From the NCBI GenBank assembly GCA_029990205.1, contig JAPEKQ010000002.1:2501-66500 (forward strand): DNA of 64,000 nt. The letters are read 5' to 3'. A program made the translations under genes and the position numbers. How positions within the stretch are numbered: the stretch's first letter is position 1; each line of letters starts with the position of its first letter. This document shows positions 35,066-44,485 of the stretch, piece by piece. Source of the DNA: a bacterium. Lineage in GTDB: Bacteria > Joyebacterota > Joyebacteria > Joyebacterales > Joyebacteraceae. The notes below the pieces were generated by a model. That model saw only the letters and a program-made list of their open reading frames with translations. It searched no databases and had not been told where the DNA came from.

Positions 35066-36531
35066 GAATCCTCCCTCTTGGCTGCTGCTTCGATGAGTTC
35101 ACCCACGATCCGTGGATCCGCCCTGCCGCCGGTCTCCGCCATGACCTGACCAACAAGGAATCGTACGAGTTTGCGTTCGCCACGCCGGAGTCGCGCGAGT
35201 TCGCCCGGGTTGGCTTCGAGCACGGACGCGACGATCGTCGCGAGTTCGGCCTCGTCCGAGAGCTGCGCCAGATCGAGACGCCGGACGAGATCGGCAAGCG
35301 GTTCATCGGAATCGATCGCGTGACCGAGCAGCGTCTTCGCGGCCGTCTCCGTCAGTCCCCCGCTCGCGCGCAGGGCGACAAGTTCCGCCAGTCTCGCCGC
35401 GGGAAGCCGCGAGCCGAGCAGATCGTCCATCGACAGCCCGCGTTCGTGCGCCAGACCGCGGAGCGGCCCGACGAACCACTTCGCGCACGCGGGGCCGGCC
35501 GCTTCGGCATCACCGAGATCGAAAGAGCCGATGGCGCGCACCATCTCCCCGAAGTACTCGACCTCGTACCGTTCGTCGGCGATGACGGACGAGATGTCCT
35601 CCGACAGACCGTAGCGGTCGCGGAGCCGTGCGCGAGCGGCTCCCGGAAGTTCGGGCACGTTCGCTCGAAGCTCCTCGACCTTCTCTGCGGGGATGATGAC
35701 ATCGGGAAGGTCCGGCTCGCGGAAGTACCGGTAGTCGGACGCCTCCTCCTTCGAACGCATCGGCGAGGCGACGCCCGCGCGTTCGTCCCACAACAGAGTC
35801 TGGTGCGTGACGCGCCCCCCTCCGTCGAGCACCGAGTTCTGTCGCTCGACTTCGCGCTCGAGCGCGCGGCGGATCGATCGGAACGAATTGAGATTCTTGA
35901 TCTCGCACGGCGTCCCGGGCGCGCGATCCTCCCCGGCGAGCGACACGTTCGTGTCGAAGCGCAGACTACCCTCGTGCATCCTCCCGCTCGTGACGCCGCA
36001 GTAGACCAGGACACGCCGGATCTCCTCGGCGAACGCAACCGCGTCGTCAACGCTCGTGAGATCGGGCTGCGTGACGATCTCGAGCAGCGGCACCCCGCAG
36101 CGGTTCATGTCGACGAGGCTCGGCCGACCGGGACGATGCGCCGTCTTCCCCGCGTCCTCCTCGATGTGAAGCTGTCTGAATCCGACGCGGAACGTTCGTC
36201 CTCCCGTTTCGACGGCAAGACCTCCCCCGGTCGCGAGCGGCCGGGTGTCCTGCGTGATCTGATAGCCCTTGGGAAGGTCAGGATAGAAGTAGCTCTTCCG
36301 GGCGAACGACGACCGGCCCGCGACCGTCGCGTCGACAGCGAGCGCCGCTACGATGCCGAGCTCGACGACGCGTTCGTTGAGCACCGGAAGGGCACCAGGC
36401 AGCCCGAGGCAGACGGGACAGACCCGCGAGTTCGGCTCGCCTCCGACGCCGTTCGCGCACGCGCAGAAGATCTTCGAGCGCGTCGCCAGCTGCGCGTGGA
36501 CTTCGAACCCTATAACCGGGGTGCGCGTCAT
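35062..36531 (-). CDS. gatB: Asp/Glu-tRNA amidotransferase subunit B
   Basis: Part of GatCAB, which turns misacylated Glu-tRNA-Gln (and Asp-tRNA-Asn) into the amides. 489 residues: cradle domain with GFEVHAQLATRSKIFC and zinc-site Cys (CVCPVCLGLPG-like), YFYPDLPKGYQITQ, RMHEGSLRFDTNVS, EIKNLNSFRSI, and the C-terminal YqeY-like tail domain. The N-terminal motif usually reads EVHVQL. The start is set by an ATGA overlap with gatA. The presence of GatCAB implies that Gln-tRNA is made indirectly here. Confidence 0.97.
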   Translation of the reverse strand: MTRTPVIGFEVHAQLATRSKIFCACANGVGGEPNSRVCPVCLGLPGALPVLNERVVELGIVAALAVDATVAGRSSFARKSYFYPDLPKGYQITQDTRPLATGGGLAVETGGRTFRVGFRQLHIEEDAGKTAHRPGRPSLVDMNRCGVPLLEIVTQPDLTSVDDAVAFAEEIRRVLVYCGVTSGRMHEGSLRFDTNVSLAGEDRAPGTPCEIKNLNSFRSIRRALEREVERQNSVLDGGGRVTHQTLLWDERAGVASPMRSKEEASDYRYFREPDLPDVIIPAEKVEELRANVPELPGAARARLRDRYGLSEDISSVIADERYEVEYFGEMVRAIGSFDLGDAEAAGPACAKWFVGPLRGLAHERGLSMDDLLGSRLPAARLAELVALRASGGLTETAAKTLLGHAIDSDEPLADLVRRLDLAQLSDEAELATIVASVLEANPGELARLRRGERKLVRFLVGQVMAETGGRADPRIVGELIEAAAKREDS

Positions 36532-37997
36532 GCGGCACCTCTCACGGGCGGCGCGAGGGGCCCCCCGCACGAACGTTCGATCTCGCCCGCGACGGCGAAC
36601 ATGACCGGCTCGCACGAGCGGTTGACGATCACCTGCGTTCCGACCGGCAGACCGCCGGGCGTCGTCCCGCAGGGGACCGATACCGCGGCGGCCCCCGCCA
36701 GGTTCGCCGGGACCGTGAAGATGTCGGAGAGATACATGGCGAGTGGGTCGCACACGCGTTCGCCAAGCCCGAACGCGGCGGTCGGCGCCACGGGACCGAC
36801 GATGGCGTCCACGTCGTCGAACGCGCCGAGAAGCTCCTCGGTGATGCGGCGGCGGGCCTCCTGCGCGCTCGCGTAGTAGCGGTCGCGATAGCCTGCCGAG
36901 AGCGCGTAGGTCCCCAACATGATGCGCCGCTTGACCTCGAGTCCGAAGCCCTCGCCGCGACTCCGTTCGAAGACGCCGTCGAGGTCGTCTGCCTCCGCCC
37001 GGTACCCGAACCCCACGCCGTCGTACCTCGCGAGGTTCGCCGACGCCTCGGCATCGGCGATCAGGTAGTAGGCGGCGACGGAGTGCTCGAGCGACGGAAG
37101 TGTCAGTCTCTCCACGCTCGCCCCGGCGCTCTCGAGCGCGGATACCGCCTGCTCGACGCGCTCGCGGACGTCACTCTCGACGTCGGGGCCGAGAAACCCC
37201 TCCGGAACGCCCAGCCGGAGACCCGAGACGCCGGCGGTGACCGCCGTCACGCAGTCCGGTACCGGGACTCGGAGACTGGTCGCGTCCGCCGGGTCGCCCC
37301 CGGCGATGGCCTCGAGCAGCACCGCCGCGCCCTCGACATCACGCGCCATCGGCCCGATCTGGTCGAATGAGGAGGCGAAGGCCACGAGACCGTACCTCGA
37401 GACTCGGCCGTAGGTCGGCTTGACGCCGACGACGCCGCAGAATCCCGCGGGCTGCCGCACGGAACCACCCGTGTCCGAACCGAGCGCCAGCACCGCCTCT
37501 CCCGCGGCGACGGCCGCGGCCGACCCGCCGCTCGAGCCGCCGGGCACCCGGGCGGCGTCCCACGGGTTCCTCACGGGTCCGCTGGCTGAGTGTTCGTTGG
37601 ACGACCCCATCGCGAACTCGTCCATGTTCGTCTTCCCGATGACGATGCCGCCGGCCGCCTCGAGACGCGTCACAGCGGTCGCGTCGCACGGCGGCTGGTA
37701 GCCGTCGAGCATCCGGGAGCCGCACGTGGTACCCAGCCCTCGCGTGGAGATGTTGTCCTTGACCGCCGTCGGGATGCCCGCGAGCGGGCCCAGCGTCTCA
37801 CCGCGTGCCCGTGCATCATCGAACTCGCGCGCTCGTGCGAGCACACGCTCCGGCTCCGCGGTGCGTATGAATGTGTTGAGGGTGTCGGCGTTCGAACGGA
37901 TGGTGTCGAGCGCGGCGTTCACGAGGTCGCGGCTCGACAGCTCCCGGCTCTCGAGACCGCTGACGATCTCCCTGAAGGTATGGTCGGTGAGTCTCAC
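36528..37997 (-). CDS. gatA: Asp/Glu-tRNA amidotransferase subunit A
   Basis: Amidase subunit that releases ammonia from glutamine. 489 residues with the amidase signature: Lys in IPTAVKDNIS, cis-Ser and nucleophile Ser in VLALGSDTGGSVRQPA, and the Gly/Ser stretch VPGGSSGGSAAAVA. It overlaps gatC upstream and gatB downstream by 4 bases each, ensuring matched synthesis of the subunits. Confidence 0.97.
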   Translation of the reverse strand: MRLTDHTFREIVSGLESRELSSRDLVNAALDTIRSNADTLNTFIRTAEPERVLARAREFDDARARGETLGPLAGIPTAVKDNISTRGLGTTCGSRMLDGYQPPCDATAVTRLEAAGGIVIGKTNMDEFAMGSSNEHSASGPVRNPWDAARVPGGSSGGSAAAVAAGEAVLALGSDTGGSVRQPAGFCGVVGVKPTYGRVSRYGLVAFASSFDQIGPMARDVEGAAVLLEAIAGGDPADATSLRVPVPDCVTAVTAGVSGLRLGVPEGFLGPDVESDVRERVEQAVSALESAGASVERLTLPSLEHSVAAYYLIADAEASANLARYDGVGFGYRAEADDLDGVFERSRGEGFGLEVKRRIMLGTYALSAGYRDRYYASAQEARRRITEELLGAFDDVDAIVGPVAPTAAFGLGERVCDPLAMYLSDIFTVPANLAGAAAVSVPCGTTPGGLPVGTQVIVNRSCEPVMFAVAGEIERSCGGPLAPPVRGAA

Positions 37998-38338
37998 GAT
38001 TCGTCCGGGAGGAAGCCCGGGACCGCGAACTGCCCGTCCTCGGATTCCGGAGCGTTCCGGAGTGCCTCGTCCATAGTCAGCATGGCGCCGACCGTGTCCG
38101 GTCGGATGACGCTGTCGCGTCGGGGCTCGGCGGTCCTGACGGACCGCTGGTGTGAGGCGCCGGCCTCCGTGGACGCAGATTCCGCATTCGCGATCTCAGC
38201 GGTTGCGAACTCCGCGATGCTCTCGAAGTGGTCGAGAACCGCGCTCAGGTCCTTCGCGAGCGTCTCGAGTTCCTCGCCCTCAAGCGCCAGCCGCGCGAGC
38301 CGTGCCGCGCGCCGCGCTTCGTCGATGCTGACCGCCAT
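37994..38338 (-). CDS. gatC: Asp/Glu-tRNA amidotransferase subunit C
   Basis: 114-residue linker subunit that wraps around GatA and GatB. It shows the family pattern ARLARLALEGEELETLAKDLSAVLDHFESI and the C-terminal RPDTVGAML...APESEDGQFAVP. The ATG at 38338 is chosen with AGGAG 7 bases before it; a GTG two codons earlier is too close to that site. It begins 10 bases after pcrA, so the amidotransferase genes are likely read from the pcrA transcript. Confidence 0.95.
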   Translation of the reverse strand: MAVSIDEARRAARLARLALEGEELETLAKDLSAVLDHFESIAEFATAEIANAESASTEAGASHQRSVRTAEPRRDSVIRPDTVGAMLTMDEALRNAPESEDGQFAVPGFLPDES

Positions 38339-38348
38339 ATCCACGCTC

Positions 38349-40670
38349 CTAGGTCACGGGCGTTAGCTTCCCGTACCTTAGCATGATGCGCTTCTCGACT
38401 CCACCGGCCTCATCGAAGCGGACGGTGACGACCATGTCGCCTCCGTGGCCCGCGATCCCGACAATGACGCCCTCACCCCACGACGGGTGCCGAACGCGGG
38501 TCCCCGGACCGAACTCCACGGCCTCCTGGCTCTGGTTCTCGTAGTCCGGAAAGACCCCGCGGGAACCACCTGAGGAACGCCCGGCGCCTCCGCGTGCTCC
38601 CGCGCCGCCACGCGAGCCCGCGCCGCCACGCGAGCCCGCTCCTCCGCGCGCACCCGCTCCGCGACCGGCTCGTCCCCGACCGCGCATCCCGTACCCGCCG
38701 CCGGGCCTCGAGGCCCGCTTCTGCTCGACGGCCGTCGAGACGGTCTCGAGATGGGATTCGTCGATCTCATGGATGAACCGTGACGGAGAGCGCAGGTTCG
38801 TCGTGCCGCCGCGCCGCCGCGTGTCCGCGGAGAACATGTGGAGCTGATTCATCGCCCTCGTCATCCCGACGTAGCAGAGCCGGCGCTCCTCCTCCATCTC
38901 CTCGTCGTCCTCGAACGACGACTCGTGGGGAAGCAGCCCGTCCTCCATTCCGGGGATGAGCACGATGGGGAACTCGAGCCCCTTCGCGTTGTGAAGCGTC
39001 ATGAGCGAGACCGTGTTCGCCTCGCCCTCCCACCGGTCGATGTCCGCGACGAGCGAGACCTGTTCGAGGAATGCGCCGAGGCTCTCCTCGCCGCTCATCT
39101 CGACGAACTCGCTGGACGCCGAGACCAGCTCCTCGACGTTCGCCAGCCGCTGCGCGGTGTCCTCCGTGCGGCGGCCGTCGAGCCACGCCACGTATCCGGA
39201 ACCGTCGAGCACCTCGTCGAGCAGGATGTTGACCGGTGTCGTCTCCACCTTCCGGCGCAGCCGGTCGAACATCCCGCGAAGCTCGCCGAGCGCAGTCCGC
39301 GCCGCCGGCCCGACACCGACGACCTCGCCGCCCATCCCGAGCGCCTCGTAGAGCGGAATGCCGCGGTCCAGGGCAAACTCCTCCAGACGCTCGATCGTCT
39401 TGTCTCCGATCTTCCGCGGCGGGACGTTGACGATCCGCCGGAGGCTCACGGCGTCCGCCGGGTTAACGATGACCTTGAGATAGGCGAGCACGTCCTTCAC
39501 CTCGGAGCGCTCGTAGAAGCGCACGCCGCCGACGATATCGTATGCGATGCCGGCGCGCCGCAGGCTGTCCTCGATCACGCGGGACTGCGCGTGCGTCCGG
39601 TAGAGGATGGCGAAATCCCGGGGCTGAAGCCCGCGCTTGCTCACGAGCGTCAGCACGAGGTCGCGGATCTCGTCGGCCTCCTGGTACTCGTTCGAAACCC
39701 TCGTGAACCGGACCGGGGCGCCTTCTTCGCGCTCGGTCCACAGCTCCTTCTCTTTGCGACGCTCGTTGTTGCTCACCACATCGTGCGCCGCGGCGAGAAT
39801 GCCCGCGGTCGAGCGGTAGTTCTGCTCGAGTCTGAGGGTCACCGCGTCCGGGTGGTCCTTCTCGAAATCGAGAATGTTCGTGATGTCGGCCCCGCGCCAC
39901 CCGTAGATCGACTGATCGTCGTCGCCGACGACGCAGATGTTGCGGTGCACCGACGAGAGCAGGTTGACGAGCGCGTACTGCGCGTGGCTGGTGTCCTGAT
40001 ACTCGTCGACGAGCACGTGGAGGAATCGCTCGGCGTACGACCGGCCGAGTTCGGGCTCGCGTCTGAGCAGCTGCACGACCTCCTTGATGAGATCATCGAA
40101 GTCGAAGGCGTTGTTCTCGCGCAGCCCCTTCTCGTACTCCGCGTAGACCCTGGCGGCCGTCTGTTCGTAGTGGTTCCCGGCCCGGCTCGCGTAGTCCTCC
40201 GCGGTGAGCAGGATGTCCTTCGCCCGAGAGATCTCGCCAAGGAACGACTTCGGCGTGAACGTCGTCGTCGAGATGCCGAGTCTCCCCATGCAGTTCTTCA
40301 CGAGGTCGACCTGGTCGGTCATGTCGTAGATGGTGAAATCCCGCGTCCACCATCCCCAGTCGGCTTCGATGCGAAGCAGCCGCGCGCACATCGAGTGGAA
40401 CGTTCCCACCCACGGCAGCGCGACGTCGCGCGAGAGCATCTCCGTGATGCGCTTCTTCATCTCCCCGGCCGCCTTGTTCGTGAAGGTCACGGCAAGGATG
40501 CGTCGGGGAGAGATGTTCTTCTCCTCGATGAGATAGGCGATGCGTCGGGTCAGCACGCGCGTCTTGCCGCTGCCTGCCCCGGCCAGCACCAGAAGCGGCC
40601 CGTCACCGTGGCGGACCGCTCGTTCCTGCACCGAATTGAGGTTCTCGAGGTACGTCGTCGTCTTCGTCAC
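38349..40670 (-). CDS. pcrA: UvrD/PcrA-type DNA helicase with Gly/Arg repeat linker
   Basis: SF1A 3'-5' helicase for repair and for clearing blocked forks. 773 residues: Walker A LAGAGSGKTR, TFTNKAAGEMKKR, GTFHSMCARLLR, Walker B VDEYQDTS, GDDDQSIYGWRGA, LEQNYRST, MTLHNAKGLEFP and CYVGMTRA. After residue ~665 comes a repeat of Arg-Gly-Gly-Ala-Gly-type units, then a Tudor-like end (GTRVRHPSWGEGVI) known in PcrA to touch RNA polymerase. GTG start with GGGAAGG just before it. It follows the surface peptidase gene by 54 bases, with a small hairpin (CCGGTG/CACCGG) between. Confidence 0.95.
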   Translation of the reverse strand: MTKTTTYLENLNSVQERAVRHGDGPLLVLAGAGSGKTRVLTRRIAYLIEEKNISPRRILAVTFTNKAAGEMKKRITEMLSRDVALPWVGTFHSMCARLLRIEADWGWWTRDFTIYDMTDQVDLVKNCMGRLGISTTTFTPKSFLGEISRAKDILLTAEDYASRAGNHYEQTAARVYAEYEKGLRENNAFDFDDLIKEVVQLLRREPELGRSYAERFLHVLVDEYQDTSHAQYALVNLLSSVHRNICVVGDDDQSIYGWRGADITNILDFEKDHPDAVTLRLEQNYRSTAGILAAAHDVVSNNERRKEKELWTEREEGAPVRFTRVSNEYQEADEIRDLVLTLVSKRGLQPRDFAILYRTHAQSRVIEDSLRRAGIAYDIVGGVRFYERSEVKDVLAYLKVIVNPADAVSLRRIVNVPPRKIGDKTIERLEEFALDRGIPLYEALGMGGEVVGVGPAARTALGELRGMFDRLRRKVETTPVNILLDEVLDGSGYVAWLDGRRTEDTAQRLANVEELVSASSEFVEMSGEESLGAFLEQVSLVADIDRWEGEANTVSLMTLHNAKGLEFPIVLIPGMEDGLLPHESSFEDDEEMEEERRLCYVGMTRAMNQLHMFSADTRRRGGTTNLRSPSRFIHEIDESHLETVSTAVEQKRASRPGGGYGMRGRGRAGRGAGARGGAGSRGGAGSRGGAGARGGAGRSSGGSRGVFPDYENQSQEAVEFGPGTRVRHPSWGEGVIVGIAGHGGDMVVTVRFDEAGGVEKRIMLRYGKLTPVT
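38584..38690 (-). repeat. Tandem repeat coding the PcrA Gly/Arg linker
   Basis: Four or more copies of an 18-base unit (GCGCCGCCACGCGAGCCC on the plus strand) with small changes, coding RGGAGS or RGGAGA steps. Prone to length change. Confidence 0.75.
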
Positions 40671-40724
40671 AGCCCTTCCCGTTTCATGCAGGGGTGTTTC
40701 TGCCGGTGGAGCGACACCGGTCCG

Positions 40725-43700
40725 CTAGAACTCCGCTCCGATGGCGAAGTGAGAGACCGGCTCGCCCGTCGTCTGAAGGTCGGTCGGCCACGCGAGATCG
40801 TACCGCAGCACGAAGTAGCCGAACCGCATCCTCGCGCCGATCCCGTAGCTGGCCTTGATGTCCTGGAACCGCACGGCGTCGGTGCGGGCGACACCGCGGA
40901 ACTCCTCGTTCCACGCGGCGCCAAGGTCCGCGAACATCACGCCCCGAAGTCCCCAGATCGACAGCGGGATCGGCGAGGCGATGGTCAGATTGTCGATGAA
41001 CGGGTAGCGGAGTTCGAGTGTCGCCAGCGCCACGTTGTGCCCGCTGAACTCGAAATCGTCGTACCCGCGGATCGAGTTGACGCCGCCGATGTAGAACGTC
41101 TGCGCGTCCGCCTGCGAACTCCGCGCGTAGACCAGCTTCGTCGCGAGGCTGTGTCTCGCGCCGATGCGCGTGTAGTGACGCAGATCGGCGATACCCGTCA
41201 GGAAGCTGAAATCGCTCCCCATCCCGATCGACTTGGAGACGGACAGCGAGGAGCGCCCGCCGCTGATGGGACCGACCGATCCCCACAGCGTCGTGTCGTT
41301 GACGAAGCGCAGGCTCGGAAGGAGCAGCGTGCGATCGACCTCCTCGTCGGTGAGTTCGATCTCGCCTTCCGTGTTCTCCTCGGCGAAGCGCCGCGAGAGC
41401 GACAGGCTCCCGACGTCGAACTCGACGCGTGAGAAGTGGCTGAGCGGATACGTCATGCCGACCGAGACGCCGTAGTTGCGCTCGGTGAAGTACCGCTTCT
41501 CGCCCAGATCCTCGCCAAGCCGCGTGCGGTCCGAGTAGTAGTACTCGCGGTAGGTGTAGACGGAGAGCGCGTAGTTGATCCGGTTCGCGAGATACTCATA
41601 GCGAATGTGCGCGTTCGAGAACTCGAAACTCGAGAAGAAGTCGGTGGCGACGTAGAAGCGATGGTTGCCCAGGATGTCGCTCACCGCGATCTCGGCTGTG
41701 CCGCCGAACCCGTAGGCGGAGCTGTATGAGAACCCGCCGTCGATCCAGTCCGGGCTGAACTTGGGCGTGTACCGCTCGACGGTCCCGGCCTGCCGCTCCT
41801 CCTCCTCGATACTCGGAGGCAGCTGGCCGGTGGCACGCGAGTAGGCGGTCCGGGCCTTCCTCACGGCATCGCTCTCGGCGCGCTCGCCGGGCTCATCGCG
41901 AGGTCTGGGCGGCCCGCCGCCCAGCCTGAGCGGAGCCGGCTGCGTCATGGCCGTGTCGACCACGGCGGTCGCGTCGTCATCCGTCGGCGGATCATCGGGC
42001 ATGGTGACGGTGCCGACGGAGGTGTCATCAATGATCTCGCCGTCCCGGCCGAACGTCACGACTTCGCTGTGCACGGTCGGCGCGTCAGAGAGGGCGACGC
42101 CCCCGTCATCCGCATCGGGACGCTCGACCACCGCGACCCATTCGTCCTGGTAGTTGTCGAACGGCTCGGGCGCGTCGACGTCCGAGATCGCCGGGAAGCG
42201 CTCGCCACCGTTGATGGCGTCCGCGAAGTGCGACAGCGGCGACTTCACGACGGCCACGTCCCAACCGCCCTCCTCGTACGCGGCGAACGCAAGCCGGTCG
42301 CCATCGTGAGACCAGCTCGGCGTCTCCGCGCCGCCGATGAGCGATGTGAGCCGCACACACGTTGAGTCGCCGAGGTCCGCCAGGTAGAGATCCGGGGTCC
42401 CGAGTCGATCGGAGGAGTAGATGATGTAGCGGCCGTCCGGCGACCAGGTGGGCGACTGCTCCCAGCCCGGGCCGCGAACGAGCGGTGTGACGCGTGTGCT
42501 CGCAACATCGACCGAGTAGAGGTCGTAGCTGCGATCGAACCCGCGATTGAGCGGCGAGTCGCGGTCCGACTCGAACGCGATCGACCGGCCGTCGGGCGAC
42601 CAGGCCGGGTTCCGCTCGTCATCGTAGTCGTCGGTCAGTCGCCTCAGGCTCTCCCCCATCACGTCCGTGACGTAGAGCTCGGAGGCTCCGTCCCTCGTCC
42701 CGATGAACGCGATGTGGTCCCCGTCGGGCGACCAGACTGGCGTGTAGACGCCGTCAAGGTCGAACGCGAGACTCCGGACGAGCCCGCTCCCGTCGGCTCC
42801 GACGATGTGGATCGCGTCACTGCCGCCGGCCTTCGTGCCGAAGCAGATCATCGTTCCGTCGGGCGACCACGAGAAGCCCACCCGCAGCACGTGCATCTGC
42901 TCGAATGCGTCGGTCGTCTCGCCCTTGATGATGCGACCGAGCGTCGCCCCATCGAGCGTCGAGACGTGGTACACGTCGGCATACCCTGTCCTGTCCGAGA
43001 GGAACACCACGGAGTTGCCGTCGGGCGCGATCGAGGGACCGACATTGAAGTATGAGTTGTCCTTCCTGTGGTCGGTCAGAAGCTTCGCCTCGTCCTTCGC
43101 GCGCTCCAGCCCCGCGATCCCGGGCCAGTAGCGGTTCCGAAGCCATCGTTCCCACTCCTGGTTGAGCTCGGCCGTCGACAGCCCGGTCGCCTCGCGGAGC
43201 GAGCGCTCGAGGTTCTGCGTTCTCGCCATCACCCGGACGAGTTCCTTGACCTTCTCCTCGCCGTACCGGTCCGCGATGAAGTTGAGCGCGGACTGTCCTT
43301 CCTTGTAGACGAGATACCCGCCGTAAAGATACTCGAGCGGCACGACCGCGTCCGCCGTCGTGAGATCGCGCAGGATCATCTCGGCCTGTGTGTCCCAGCC
43401 CTGCGAGGCGAACTCAGCCAGCCCCTCCGCGAACCAGAGCGGGACCGGGTTGAAGTACGCCTGACGGATGACCGACTCGGCGAGACCGCGGTAGACGATG
43501 TCGAACATGAACACGTGCGTCATCTCGTGATGGATGACGTGCCTGAGTTCGTAGTACGAACCGGTGAACGGGATGACGACGCGGTTCTTGAACAGCTCGG
43601 TGAACCCGCCGACCCCCTCGCCTACGTGCGACGAGAGGACGTTGGTCTGCTGGAACTCGTTGTGGGAGGCGTAGACGATGATGGGGATCACCGTCGTCAG

Positions 43701-43961
43701 TTCGTGGCCGAAGAGCTCCTCGAGGTGGTCGTTCGATTCCTCGACGATACGGCAGACGGCGTCCGCGACATCCTCCGACCCGTCGTAGTAGTAGACGTCG
43801 AAGTGCTCGGTGCGGATGATCTGCCAGTCGAAGTTCTGGTACTGTATCTTGTTCCTGCCGAACTGGGCGCCCCGGGCCGCGTCCGCGGTGGCGAGGAGGG
43901 CGGCCACCGCTCCCAGCAGGACCATGAGTCGTGCGCTTCGCATGAACATAGGTTGTCCCAT
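40725..43961 (-). CDS. Surface protein: HExxH peptidase, TolB-like propeller and Omp85-like barrel
   Basis: 1078 residues. Signal peptide (VAALLATADAARGA), then a gluzincin-like domain with HHEMTH (His145, Glu146, His149) and a downstream Glu in WFAEGLAEF near 180. PD40/WD-like blades about 310-600 repeat the WSPDG motif. A Pro/Asp-rich linker leads to a C-terminal beta-barrel from about 715 with the Omp85/surface-antigen segment GGVNSIRGYDDFEFSGHN and a closing IGAEF. The predicted topology is a barrel in the outer membrane with peptidase and propeller on one face. An ATG at 43988 lies in the promoter -10 and is excluded; 43961 is the first plausible start, 43949 the next. Activity is untested. 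Confidence 0.82.
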   Translation of the reverse strand: MGQPMFMRSARLMVLLGAVAALLATADAARGAQFGRNKIQYQNFDWQIIRTEHFDVYYYDGSEDVADAVCRIVEESNDHLEELFGHELTTVIPIIVYASHNEFQQTNVLSSHVGEGVGGFTELFKNRVVIPFTGSYYELRHVIHHEMTHVFMFDIVYRGLAESVIRQAYFNPVPLWFAEGLAEFASQGWDTQAEMILRDLTTADAVVPLEYLYGGYLVYKEGQSALNFIADRYGEEKVKELVRVMARTQNLERSLREATGLSTAELNQEWERWLRNRYWPGIAGLERAKDEAKLLTDHRKDNSYFNVGPSIAPDGNSVVFLSDRTGYADVYHVSTLDGATLGRIIKGETTDAFEQMHVLRVGFSWSPDGTMICFGTKAGGSDAIHIVGADGSGLVRSLAFDLDGVYTPVWSPDGDHIAFIGTRDGASELYVTDVMGESLRRLTDDYDDERNPAWSPDGRSIAFESDRDSPLNRGFDRSYDLYSVDVASTRVTPLVRGPGWEQSPTWSPDGRYIIYSSDRLGTPDLYLADLGDSTCVRLTSLIGGAETPSWSHDGDRLAFAAYEEGGWDVAVVKSPLSHFADAINGGERFPAISDVDAPEPFDNYQDEWVAVVERPDADDGGVALSDAPTVHSEVVTFGRDGEIIDDTSVGTVTMPDDPPTDDDATAVVDTAMTQPAPLRLGGGPPRPRDEPGERAESDAVRKARTAYSRATGQLPPSIEEEERQAGTVERYTPKFSPDWIDGGFSYSSAYGFGGTAEIAVSDILGNHRFYVATDFFSSFEFSNAHIRYEYLANRINYALSVYTYREYYYSDRTRLGEDLGEKRYFTERNYGVSVGMTYPLSHFSRVEFDVGSLSLSRRFAEENTEGEIELTDEEVDRTLLLPSLRFVNDTTLWGSVGPISGGRSSLSVSKSIGMGSDFSFLTGIADLRHYTRIGARHSLATKLVYARSSQADAQTFYIGGVNSIRGYDDFEFSGHNVALATLELRYPFIDNLTIASPIPLSIWGLRGVMFADLGAAWNEEFRGVARTDAVRFQDIKASYGIGARMRFGYFVLRYDLAWPTDLQTTGEPVSHFAIGAEF

Positions 43962-43986
43962 CCGTGTAGGAACCTGCTCGGTTTTC

Positions 43987-44015
43987 ATTCTAGTCCCGCC
44001 CGAGCGGGGTGTCAA
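43987..44015 (-). promoter_or_regulatory. Promoter for the surface peptidase-barrel gene (and pcrA-gat run)
   Basis: Perfect TTGACA, 17 bases, TAGAAT on the minus strand, just ahead of the start codon with a leader of about 20 bases. Confidence 0.8.
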
Positions 44016-44038
44016 CCGGACCCGGGCACGTCGGCCTG

Positions 44039-44067
44039 TTGACAGGAGCGCGCGCCGGGGCGATGAT
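44039..44067 (+). promoter_or_regulatory. Promoter for the small lipoprotein gene
   Basis: Perfect TTGACA, 17 bases, GATGAT, 52 bases before the start; divergent from the peptidase promoter. Confidence 0.6.
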
Positions 44068-44119
44068 GAAGGTGTCCGCGGGGGGATTCCAACCGATCCG
44101 CATCGGAGGTCGACGCAGA

Positions 44120-44485
44120 ATGAGACGAAGAGCCGCCTCAGATGTTCGCTTTGCCGTATGCGCCGTCGCGCTCGCGCTCGCGACCGTGGCCCTGACCGGC
44201 TGCGGCGCCGATGCCGACAGTGAGATAGGGACGGACCCGACGGACACGGTCTACATCGAGTACATGGCCGCGCTGACGCTCTCCATCGAGGAGGGCCTCT
44301 CGGGCGATGCGGCGGAGACCCGGATGGCCGAGCTCGGCGTCGAGCCTCTCACGCGTGAGGAGATCGACGAGCACGTCCAAAGACTGAGCCGCGACCCCGT
44401 CAGGTGGTCACGGCTCGAGGAACAGGTTCAGGAACGTCTGGAAGAGCTCCGGCGCGAGCAGCGCTCTCCTACCACAGCCCCATGA
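44120..44485 (+). CDS. Small hypothetical lipoprotein
   Basis: 121 residues. An Arg-rich n-region, hydrophobic stretch and lipobox LTGC (Cys28) mark a lipoprotein. The mature part is acidic then helical (LTLSIEEGLSGDAAETRMAELGV... VQERLEELRREQ). The ATG at 44120 has GGAGGT 9 bases before it and its own promoter. The last 17 bases overlap the convergent rseP end. No family is recognised. Confidence 0.65.
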   Translation: MRRRAASDVRFAVCAVALALATVALTGCGADADSEIGTDPTDTVYIEYMAALTLSIEEGLSGDAAETRMAELGVEPLTREEIDEHVQRLSRDPVRWSRLEEQVQERLEELRREQRSPTTAP

